9,317 nt of DNA from an uncultured Clostridium sp. (GTDB taxonomy: Bacteria > Bacillota > Clostridia > Lachnospirales > Lachnospiraceae). The position numbers and the translations under genes are program-made. The notes below the pieces were generated by a model. That model was not told the DNA's origin. It saw nothing but the letters and a program-made list of their open reading frames with translations, and did not search any database. The stretch is taken from NCBI GenBank assembly GCA_900552885.1, contig USBM01000070.1, forward strand, positions 1-9,317, in the 5' to 3' direction. This document shows positions 1 through 5,695 of this stretch, piece after piece. Each line of letters opens with the position of its first letter. The stretch's first letter is position 1.

Positions 1-10
1 AACAAACGAA

Positions 11-49
11 AGGAGAAAGCTGTATCTTACAGCGCAATGTTATATTATG
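11..49 (+). promoter_or_regulatory. Ribosome binding site separated from the lysozyme start codon by a hairpin
   Basis: AGGAG lies at 11-15, but the ATG at 47 is 31 nt further on, far beyond the normal 5-10 nt. Between them GCTGTA (19-24) and TACAGC (28-33) form a perfect 6-bp stem with loop TCT. Folding it leaves 16 nt between Shine-Dalgarno and ATG. No in-frame ATG, GTG or TTG occurs between the SD and 47, and the signal peptide begins exactly at 47, so this start is well supported. An out-of-frame ATG at 37 would sit 6 nt from the SD once the stem is folded. The hairpin is seen; a role in initiation is inferred. Confidence 0.5.
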
Positions 50-1861
50 AAGAAGAAATTTCTATCACATGTATTACTATTGTCACTCGCATTCTTTGCC
101 GCATGTACTCCATTTAACGTGCAGGCTGCTGCAAACGATGATCCGGGTGCCGGACGTTTATCCGGAACCGATGTTCCAAAGGAGTTCTATGAAGATGCCA
201 ATCCTTCTGAAGATGGCATTTCCACTTTAAGACGTTACGGAACATTTCAAACACTTAGTCCATATACGAATGTAACTTATGACCATCAGGATCAGTTTGC
301 CAGTATCCCAATTGTAAATGGTATTGATGTCAGCGAGTACCAGAAGACGATTGACTGGGCTGCTGTTAAAGCCTCCGGCATTGATTATGCTTTTATCCGT
401 GTAGGCGGTCGTGGCTGGGGTGCTTCCGGCGGCATGTACAATGACTCCAACTACGCAGCAAATATGCAAAATGCCATTGCGGCCGGTGTTAATGTCGGTA
501 TCTATGTATTTTCTCAGGCTACCACGCCTGCCGAAGCAGAAGAAGAAGCACAGTTCATTCTAGATCGTATTGGCACCTATAACGTTACGATGCCTTTGAT
601 CTTAGACTACGAGTTTGCATCCGGCTCTTCTAATGGTGGCCGGTTAAGAAACGCAAATTTATCCAAAGAAGATGCAACTAATGTATGTCTTGCATTTTGT
701 AAGAAAATTACAACGGCCGGATATACTCCAATGGTATATGCCAACCCCGATATGCTGAATAACCATTTAAATGCTTCCGTGATAAGCAACAGTTATCCTC
801 TATGGCTGGCGAACTATACAACAAATACTACATACAATGGAGTATTCACTTATTGGCAATATTCCAGTGCCGGTACTGTACCGGGAATTGATGGCAGGGT
901 AGATATGAACTTCTATTATAATGCTCCGGCTAATTGCATTTCCCGTGCCGTAATTCCTGCCATTGATAAGCAAAATTACACAGAAGCGGCTATCACCCCT
1001 GCGGTATCTGTCATCCAGGACAGAATCCCTCTCGTTGCCAATCAGGATTATACCGTACAATATGCCAACAATGTATTGCCCGGAACCGCATCCATTACCA
1101 TTACCGGAATTAACAATTATTACGGCACAAGAACCGTGACTTTTGACATTGCTTCTAATGTACCTGCCATGTCCGGCATAACAATTACAGGACGCACAAA
1201 AAACTCCATCACTTTAGGCTGGACAGCCGATGCTAATGCCGCCGGTTATGAAATATATCGTTCTAATACCGTAAATGGTCCTTACGAAAAGATCATCACA
1301 GTTGCTAATTCCTCTACTACCGGTTATACAGATGATAATTTGTCTTCCGGTGAATGTTATTACTATCAGATGCGTATGTATGTCATAAATAATGGTAATA
1401 CGTTTTATGGCGACTGTTCTCCGGTTGTTTCTTCGTACACCAAGAACCAATATGTCCAGATGGCTTTACCAAAATATGCAGTTACCGTATATGCCGGTGC
1501 GACGGTTGCAAGCAACCCAATCGGCACTGTGAAAAAGAATGTGGCAATGCAGATTCTATATGGAACATACGACGAGGCCGGCAACCGCTGGTACTGTGTA
1601 TCCTCCGACTATGGCAATGTCTTTGTTCCCGGTTACCAGGTAAAGGTCGGCAGACGCGGCAAGATCAAAACATCCCGAGTCAATGTGCGTAAGTCACGTT
1701 CCATTCTTTCAAAACGACTTACACGGTTAAACAAAAATAAGACGGTAACCGTACTGTCTTCCAAGAGAAAACATGGTATTAAATGGTACAAGGTATGTTT
1801 CAAGAAGGGTAGCAAGACCTACAATGGATATATATCCTCAGCCTATGTAAAATTAAAATAA
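47..1861 (+). CDS. Secreted GH25 lysozyme (muramidase) with Ig-like, FN3 and C-terminal SH3-like domains
   Basis: This 604-residue exported enzyme should hydrolyse the beta-1,4 bond between N-acetylmuramic acid and N-acetylglucosamine in peptidoglycan. Residues 1-28 form a signal peptide (MKKK, hydrophobic core, likely signal peptidase I site at VQA27). Cys20 is preceded by FFAA, a poor lipobox, so a lipoprotein is less likely. After a linker, the GH25 catalytic domain spans about 88-292: GIDVSEYQ with Asp94, the LILDYEF strand with catalytic-type Asp187 and Glu189, and the closing VDMNFYY strand with Asp286. About 303-368 is an Ig-like repeat (NYTEAAITPAVSV, then DYTVQYANN and GTASITITG). 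About 373-465 is a fibronectin type III domain (GYEIYRS, YYYQMR). About 467-535 looks like an SH3-type module, and 541-604 is a very basic SH3b-like module (RVNVRKS, WYKVCF, GYISSAYVKL) that probably binds wall polymers. A terminator follows. Nothing upstream of the leader is in the window. The family call is firm; the linker domains are less certain. Confidence 0.94.
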   Translation: MKKKFLSHVLLLSLAFFAACTPFNVQAAANDDPGAGRLSGTDVPKEFYEDANPSEDGISTLRRYGTFQTLSPYTNVTYDHQDQFASIPIVNGIDVSEYQKTIDWAAVKASGIDYAFIRVGGRGWGASGGMYNDSNYAANMQNAIAAGVNVGIYVFSQATTPAEAEEEAQFILDRIGTYNVTMPLILDYEFASGSSNGGRLRNANLSKEDATNVCLAFCKKITTAGYTPMVYANPDMLNNHLNASVISNSYPLWLANYTTNTTYNGVFTYWQYSSAGTVPGIDGRVDMNFYYNAPANCISRAVIPAIDKQNYTEAAITPAVSVIQDRIPLVANQDYTVQYANNVLPGTASITITGINNYYGTRTVTFDIASNVPAMSGITITGRTKNSITLGWTADANAAGYEIYRSNTVNGPYEKIITVANSSTTGYTDDNLSSGECYYYQMRMYVINNGNTFYGDCSPVVSSYTKNQYVQMALPKYAVTVYAGATVASNPIGTVKKNVAMQILYGTYDEAGNRWYCVSSDYGNVFVPGYQVKVGRRGKIKTSRVNVRKSRSILSKRLTRLNKNKTVTVLSSKRKHGIKWYKVCFKKGSKTYNGYISSAYVKLK

Positions 1862-1891
1862 TCTATTCCGTATATAACATAGCAAGCCACG

Positions 1892-1907
1892 CACAAAGCA
1901 TTTTGTG
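1892..1907 (+). repeat. Small 6-bp hairpin downstream of the lysozyme gene
   Basis: CACAAA (1892-1897) and TTTGTG (1902-1907) pair perfectly around a GCAT loop. It lies between the lysozyme stop codon and the main terminator. No T-run follows it, so alone it should not terminate; it may only stabilise the 3' end of the message. Confidence 0.4.
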
Positions 1908-1917
1908 AGCTTTTGAG

Positions 1918-1959
1918 ATGGATTTCAGACATTCGCAGTCTGGAATCCATTTTTATTTT
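1918..1959 (+). terminator. Rho-independent terminator of the lysozyme gene
   Basis: ATGGATTTCAGAC (1918-1930) pairs with GTCTGGAATCCAT (1938-1950): 13 bp with one T:G pair around the 7-nt loop ATTCGCA. It is followed directly by TTTTATTTT. It lies 57 nt after the lysozyme stop and before the iorA promoter, so it separates the two transcription units. The T-run partly overlaps the left arm of the next inverted repeat. Confidence 0.88.
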
Positions 1960-1982
1960 CAGTACTTATTTCTGAAAATAAA
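1952..1982 (+). repeat. 11-bp AT-rich inverted repeat overlapping the terminator T-run
   Basis: TTTATTTTCAG (1952-1962) and CTGAAAATAAA (1972-1982) are perfect reverse complements around a 9-nt loop. The left arm is the poly-T tail of the preceding terminator. The right arm ends 23 nt before the -35 box of iorA. In RNA this hairpin competes only for the tail of the terminator and not its stem. As DNA it could bind a regulator upstream of the iorA promoter. The repeat is seen; its function is unknown. Confidence 0.6.
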
Positions 1983-2005
1983 CCTATCTTTTTTGTATTC
2001 AGTTA

Positions 2006-2034
2006 ATGACAAATCTTATCATTTCCGCTATAAT
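2006..2034 (+). promoter_or_regulatory. Sigma-A type promoter of iorAB
   Basis: ATGACA (2006-2011) serves as the -35 box. After a 17-bp spacer comes a perfect TATAAT -10 box (2029-2034). Transcription would start near 2041, giving a leader of under 30 nt. That leader ends in AAAGGAGG (2055-2062), 6 nt before the iorA ATG. It is one of the two clear promoters in the window and leaves no room for a riboswitch. Confidence 0.8.
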
Positions 2035-2068
2035 AGATTCTAATTGATGTTACAAAAGGAGGACTCTC

Positions 2069-3841
2069 ATGGCAGAGAAGAAAGTTATGCTCGGTAACGA
2101 GGCGATTGCCCGTGGTGCGTACGAAGCAGGTGTCAAGGTATCATCTGCTTATCCGGGAACACCAAGTACCGAGATCAGTGAGAATTTAGTAAAATACCCG
2201 GAAGTATATTGTGAATGGGCACCGAATGAAAAGGTTGCAATGGAAGTTGCTGTCGGTGCATCCATCAGTGGTGTTCGTGCAATGGCTTCCATGAAGCATG
2301 TAGGTTTCAATGTAGCTGCTGATCCAATGTATACCGCAGCTTATATCGGTGCAAACGGCGGTCTGGTTGCAGTTGTTGCTGACGACCCGGGAATGTACAG
2401 CTCCCAGAACGAGCAGGATACCCGTCAGATCTGTCGTGCTGCCCAGGTTCCTGTATTAGAACCATCTGACTCACAGGAAGCCAAGGATTTCATGAAACTT
2501 GCATTTGACTTAAGTGAGCAGTTTGATACCCCAATGGTACTTCGCACTACAACCAGATTAGCACACTCACAGGGCGTTGTGGCATTAGAAGACCGTGTTG
2601 TACCGGAAGATAAAGTGTACGAACGTAACATTGCCAAGAATGTTATGATGCCCGGTAATGCAATCAAACGTCATGTATTTGTAGAACAGCGTCTGAAAGA
2701 CATGGCAGAAGCTGCCAACACGTTAGTCGTTGCCAAAGAAGGCTTTTCTAAAGACGTACCACTGAACCGTGTGGAGATGAACGATACAAAGATCGGATTC
2801 ATCACAAGTGGAATTCCTTATACCTATGTAAAAGAGGCATGTCCGGACGCTTCCGTATTAAAACTTGGAATGGTTCATCCACTTCCTAAGAAGCTAATTG
2901 AAGAGTTTGCCTCTAAAATAGATACATTATACATTTTTGAAGAATTAGAACCGGTCATCGAGGAACAGGTTCGTGCCTGGGGCATTGACTGCATCGGTAA
3001 GGAAGCATTTACCGTACAGGGCGAATATAGTGCCAACATGATCCGCAAGGTTGTATTAAAAGAGAATCTTTCGATCAATACACCAGCCGAGGTTCCTGCA
3101 AGACCACCGCTTCTCTGTCCGGGATGCCCACACAGAAGCGTCTATACCGTTCTTAAGAAGTTGAAGATCCACGCAGCCGGGGATATCGGATGTTATACAT
3201 TAGGTGCCGTTGCTCCGTTAAGTGTCGTTGATACTACGATCTGTATGGGTGCATCTATCTCTTCTTTACATGGTATGGAGATGGCGAAGGGCAAAGAATA
3301 TATCAAGAACTGGGTTGCTGTTATCGGTGATTCCACATTTATGCATACCGGCGTGAATTCCTTAATGAACATGGTATACAATCAGGGTACCGGAACCGTT
3401 ATTATCTTAGATAATTCTACCACCGGTATGACCGGACATCAGGATCACGCTGCAACCGGTAAGACATTACAGGGCAAGGTTGTTCCTGCGATCAATATAT
3501 ATCATCTATGCAAGTCCATGGGAATTGAGCATGTCACAGAAGTGAATGCTTTCGATATCAAAGAATTAGAGAAAGTCATCAAAGAAGAAGTTGCCAGAGA
3601 TGCCGTATCTGTTATTATTACGAAGTCTCCTTGTGCATTGCTTAAGGAAGTTCACTTCCCGAACAAATGCGTTCCTGTTCCTGAGAAGTGTAAGAAGTGC
3701 GGCATGTGCTTAAAGCCGGGATGTCCTGCGCTTACAAAAAATGAGGACGGAACCATTTCCATTGATGCAACAATGTGTAACGGTTGTGGATTATGTAAGA
3801 ATCTCTGTCCGTTTGATGCAATTGAGGAGGTGGCTAAATAA
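2069..3841 (+). CDS. iorA: Indolepyruvate:ferredoxin oxidoreductase, alpha subunit
   Basis: With IorB this enzyme oxidatively decarboxylates indolepyruvate and related aryl pyruvates with CoA, giving aryl-acetyl-CoA, CO2 and reduced ferredoxin. It acts in the cytoplasm in anaerobic aromatic amino acid breakdown. The 590-residue length is normal for the family. Residues 1-180 are the pyruvate:ferredoxin-oxidoreductase-like N-terminal domain (SAYPGTPSTEI 26-36; NEKVAMEVAVGAS with Glu54). About 240-335 is the transketolase-like C-terminal domain. About 345-515 is the thiamine diphosphate domain, with CPGCPHR (350-356), GDIGCY (371-376) and the GDS-to-LDN binding stretch (420-449). The tail holds two 4Fe-4S motifs: Cys541, 544, 547, 552 and Cys570, 573, 576, 580, each closed by CP. 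The start is fixed by the strong RBS. Its TAA shares one base with the iorB ATG (TAATG), indicating translational coupling. No phenylacetate-CoA ligase gene, a frequent neighbour, is present. Confidence 0.97.
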   Translation: MAEKKVMLGNEAIARGAYEAGVKVSSAYPGTPSTEISENLVKYPEVYCEWAPNEKVAMEVAVGASISGVRAMASMKHVGFNVAADPMYTAAYIGANGGLVAVVADDPGMYSSQNEQDTRQICRAAQVPVLEPSDSQEAKDFMKLAFDLSEQFDTPMVLRTTTRLAHSQGVVALEDRVVPEDKVYERNIAKNVMMPGNAIKRHVFVEQRLKDMAEAANTLVVAKEGFSKDVPLNRVEMNDTKIGFITSGIPYTYVKEACPDASVLKLGMVHPLPKKLIEEFASKIDTLYIFEELEPVIEEQVRAWGIDCIGKEAFTVQGEYSANMIRKVVLKENLSINTPAEVPARPPLLCPGCPHRSVYTVLKKLKIHAAGDIGCYTLGAVAPLSVVDTTICMGASISSLHGMEMAKGKEYIKNWVAVIGDSTFMHTGVNSLMNMVYNQGTGTVIILDNSTTGMTGHQDHAATGKTLQGKVVPAINIYHLCKSMGIEHVTEVNAFDIKELEKVIKEEVARDAVSVIITKSPCALLKEVHFPNKCVPVPEKCKKCGMCLKPGCPALTKNEDGTISIDATMCNGCGLCKNLCPFDAIEEVAK

Positions 3842-4413
3842 TGACTGAAACAAAGAATATTATGATCGTTGGCGTTGGTGGTCAGGGTACGCTGCTTACA
3901 AGCCGTATTCTTGGCGGCATCATTTTAACTGCCGGATATGATGTAAAATTATCAGAGGTTCACGGAATGGCACAGCGTGGCGGTTCCGTTGTTACATTTG
4001 TTCGTTACGGCGAGAAGGTTGCCGAGCCAATCGTAGAGGAAGGACAGGCTGACGTTCTGATCGCATTTGAGCGGTTAGAGGCACTTCGTTATGCACACTT
4101 TTTAAAACCGGGCGGAGCTTTAGTTATCAACGACCAGAGAATCGACCCGATCACCGTTGTAACCGGTGCTGCACAATATCCGGAGAATATCATTGAAGAT
4201 CTCTCCAAGACTTATAAGGTATATTCTATTGATGCTGCCGCCGAAGCACTCAAATTAGGCAATTCCAGAGTCTTCAACAATATTGTATTAGGTGTCGCTG
4301 CACAGCATATGGATTTCTCTAAGGAAGACTGGTTAGATGTGATTGCAAAGACCGTTCCTCCTAAGACGATTGAGATTAACCAGAAGGCATTCTTAGTTGG
4401 CTATGAGATGTAA
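3841..4413 (+). CDS. iorB: Indolepyruvate:ferredoxin oxidoreductase, beta subunit
   Basis: This is the small subunit of the IorAB complex and corresponds to the gamma domain of pyruvate:ferredoxin oxidoreductases. It probably contributes to CoA and substrate handling at the subunit interface. The 190 residues match the usual family length. The glycine-rich GVGGQGTLL is at 11-19, the family signature EVHGMAQRGGSV at 39-50, and a conserved NNIVLG stretch at 146-151. There is no cysteine, so the iron-sulfur centres are all in IorA. The ATG overlaps the last base of the iorA stop codon. AGGAGG (3825-3830) within the end of iorA is its ribosome binding site, so equal synthesis of the subunits is expected. 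No strong terminator follows it. Confidence 0.96.
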   Translation: MTETKNIMIVGVGGQGTLLTSRILGGIILTAGYDVKLSEVHGMAQRGGSVVTFVRYGEKVAEPIVEEGQADVLIAFERLEALRYAHFLKPGGALVINDQRIDPITVVTGAAQYPENIIEDLSKTYKVYSIDAAAEALKLGNSRVFNNIVLGVAAQHMDFSKEDWLDVIAKTVPPKTIEINQKAFLVGYEM

Positions 4414-4423
4414 TTCATTTTCC

Positions 4424-4459
4424 GTTCTGAATTGCAAATACGAATAGATTTTGCAGAAC
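4424..4459 (+). repeat. Imperfect hairpin after iorB, at most a weak terminator
   Basis: GTTCTG (4424-4429) pairs with CAGAAC (4454-4459). Inside it CAAA (4435-4438) pairs with TTTG (4450-4453), leaving a 5-nt bulge on the left arm. Only TTCTATGTT follows, with no real T-run, so termination would be inefficient. Read-through from iorAB into the next gene is plausible. Confidence 0.35.
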
Positions 4460-4464
4460 TTCTA

Positions 4465-4473
4465 TGTTACAAT
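4465..4473 (+). promoter_or_regulatory. Extended -10 promoter for the Ig-like gene
   Basis: TGTTACAAT matches an extended -10 element (TGn followed by TACAAT). The best -35 at 17 bp spacing is TAGATT (4445-4450), which is weak, as is common for extended -10 promoters. Transcription would start near 4480, giving a leader of about 70 nt. The element lies entirely inside the left arm of the palindrome 4465-4523, so a protein binding that palindrome would compete with RNA polymerase. Inference from sequence only. Confidence 0.5.
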
Positions 4474-4523
4474 ATTCTATTATATGTGGCGTATTATATA
4501 TGCCGACATTTAATATTGTAACA
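4465..4523. repeat. 59-bp interrupted palindrome upstream of the Ig-like gene
   Basis: TGTTACAATATT (4465-4476) and AATATTGTAACA (4512-4523) are perfect 12-bp reverse complements. Inside them GGCGTA (4488-4493) pairs with TATGCC (4499-4504) with one G:T pair. TGT (4485-4487) also pairs with ACA (4506-4508) across a one-base bulge. Read-through RNA from iorAB would form a long stem-loop. RNA from the local promoter would start inside it and could form only the inner hairpin. The right arm also reads as TGTTACAAT on the minus strand. Confidence 0.8.
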
Positions 4524-4549
4524 GACCATATTGGCAGGAGGTATATAAA

Positions 4550-4891
4550 ATGGCACGAGATTATATAGAAATTGAAGATGTACCAAAAGGATATGAGAGC
4601 CGTGTGAAGCAGAACCTTAGTTTTAAGACAGGCAGGTTCGTATGGAAATGCCGTTTTACAACCGCCTTAGATCCTTCTACAATTACTTCAGACAACTTAT
4701 ATGTAGAGAGCGAAACCGGTATGCGGATGGCAACGAAATTCAATTATAATGATGCCGACATGGAGATTGAAGTAGAACCATTAGAGGCCTATGCCAAAGA
4801 TACCGATTACTATCTGAATATAACAACAAGAGTGAAGTCCCGTGGAGGACAGCACTTGAAAGAACCGCTTCAAGTAAAGTTCCGATTATAA
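4550..4891 (+). CDS. Small cytoplasmic single-domain Ig-like protein (Big_5/SbsA-like fold)
   Basis: I do not recognise a named gene. The 113 residues begin with a charged segment (about 1-28). Residues 30-112 follow the pattern of bacterial Ig-like Big_5 domains: a strand ending in FTTALDPSTITSDNLYV (36-52), a GMRMATKFNYN strand pair (57-67), an alternating strand ending in VEPLEAYAKDTDYYLNI (75-91), and a final LQVKFRL strand. Such domains usually sit in long secreted or surface proteins. Here there is no signal peptide, membrane segment, sorting motif or enzymatic domain. AGGAGG (4536-4541), 8 nt before the ATG, supports the start. The gene ends one base before a strong terminator. It could be a cytoplasmic adaptor or a stand-alone fold; function unknown. 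The fold assignment is by pattern, not by search. Confidence 0.85.
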   Translation: MARDYIEIEDVPKGYESRVKQNLSFKTGRFVWKCRFTTALDPSTITSDNLYVESETGMRMATKFNYNDADMEIEVEPLEAYAKDTDYYLNITTRVKSRGGQHLKEPLQVKFRL

Positions 4892-4892
4892 C

Positions 4893-4951
4893 ACTATCAC
4901 CCTTGCACAGCGTAAGTAACAGACGGATGCTGTGCAAGGGTGATAGTTTTT
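4893..4951. terminator. Shared terminator between convergent genes, 19-bp perfect stem
   Basis: ACTATCACCCTTGCACAGC (4893-4911) and its exact reverse complement (4929-4947) enclose a 17-nt loop. On the plus strand TTTTT follows, a standard terminator for the Ig-like gene. On the minus strand the stem starts 2 nt after the upp stop codon but is followed by only a weak T-rich stretch (GTTATAAT). It should therefore stop rightward transcription well, and leftward transcription less surely. Confidence 0.9.
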
Positions 4952-5585
4952 ACTTGGTTCCGAAGATTCGGTCTCCCGCATCTCCAAGACCCGGCATAAT
5001 ATATGCATTCTCATTCAGGCAACGATCCAAATGTCCAACATACAGATGAATATCCGGATGTGCTTCCATCAGACGATCAATTCCTTCCGGTGCAGCAATA
5101 ATACACATAAACTTAATGTTCTTACCGCCTCTTGCCTTAATGAAATCCACAGCGGCAACTGCGGAACCACCGGTTGCCAACATCGGATCTACAACAACAA
5201 TCGTACGCTGATCAATTGGGTGTGGCAGCTTGCAGTAATATTCTTCCGGTTCATGTGTCTCTTCATTTCTACAGAGTCCGATATGACCTACTTTGGCTGA
5301 CGGAACCAGCGTTAAGATTCCATTGACCATACCAAGTCCGGCACGAAGAATCGGCACAACCGCTAACTTCTTACCCGCGATCATTGGTGTCATACAAGTC
5401 TCAATCGGTGTCTTCACTTCAACATCCTCTAACGGAAGATCACGCAATGCCTCGAATCCCATCAGGGTTGCAATCTCCTCTACCAACTTACGGAACTCAT
5501 TCGTTCCAGTTCTCTCATCTCTCAGCATAGATATCTTATGCTGAATCAACGGATGATCTAAGATTGTTACATTCTCTCTCTCCAT
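4950..5585 (-). CDS. upp: Uracil phosphoribosyltransferase
   Basis: This cytoplasmic salvage enzyme makes UMP and pyrophosphate from uracil and PRPP. The chosen start gives 211 residues, close to the 208-209 of well-known Upp proteins. RAGLGM (81-86) is the conserved loop after the first phosphoribosyltransferase strands. VDPMLATGGSA (132-142) is the PRPP-binding loop, and PGLGDAGDR (198-206) is the C-terminal uracil-binding region. The start is at 5585 because AAGGAG lies 7 nt upstream of that ATG. An in-frame ATG at 5612 would add nine residues absent from the family and has no comparable RBS. uraA lies 110 bp upstream on the same strand with no clear terminator between, so the pair probably forms an import-and-capture unit. 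Confidence 0.97.
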   Translation of the reverse strand: MERENVTILDHPLIQHKISMLRDERTGTNEFRKLVEEIATLMGFEALRDLPLEDVEVKTPIETCMTPMIAGKKLAVVPILRAGLGMVNGILTLVPSAKVGHIGLCRNEETHEPEEYYCKLPHPIDQRTIVVVDPMLATGGSAVAAVDFIKARGGKNIKFMCIIAAPEGIDRLMEAHPDIHLYVGHLDRCLNENAYIMPGLGDAGDRIFGTK

Positions 5586-5695
5586 AATTATACTCCTTCT
5601 CTCCTGTTTCATTCTCGTTCTGTATTAAAGTTCACAAAATACTTTACTCTATTTTATATATTTCCATAATATAAAACTTCCTTGTTACAAATAAT

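Noticed and set aside
95..106. Lipobox in the lysozyme signal peptide (FFAAC)
   Set aside because: Phe at -3 is atypical, and a good signal peptidase I site (VQA) follows a few residues later.
37..117. 26-codon frame starting at ATG 37
   Set aside because: It overlaps the lysozyme signal peptide out of frame and encodes nothing recognisable. It is mentioned only as a possible decoy in the hairpin finding.
5031..5544. Plus-strand open frames antisense to upp
   Set aside because: They are shadows of upp codons without RBS or recognisable domains.
5586..5612. Nine-residue N-terminal extension of Upp
   Set aside because: The ATG at 5585 has an AAGGAG site at good spacing and gives the family's normal length; the ATG at 5612 has no comparable site.
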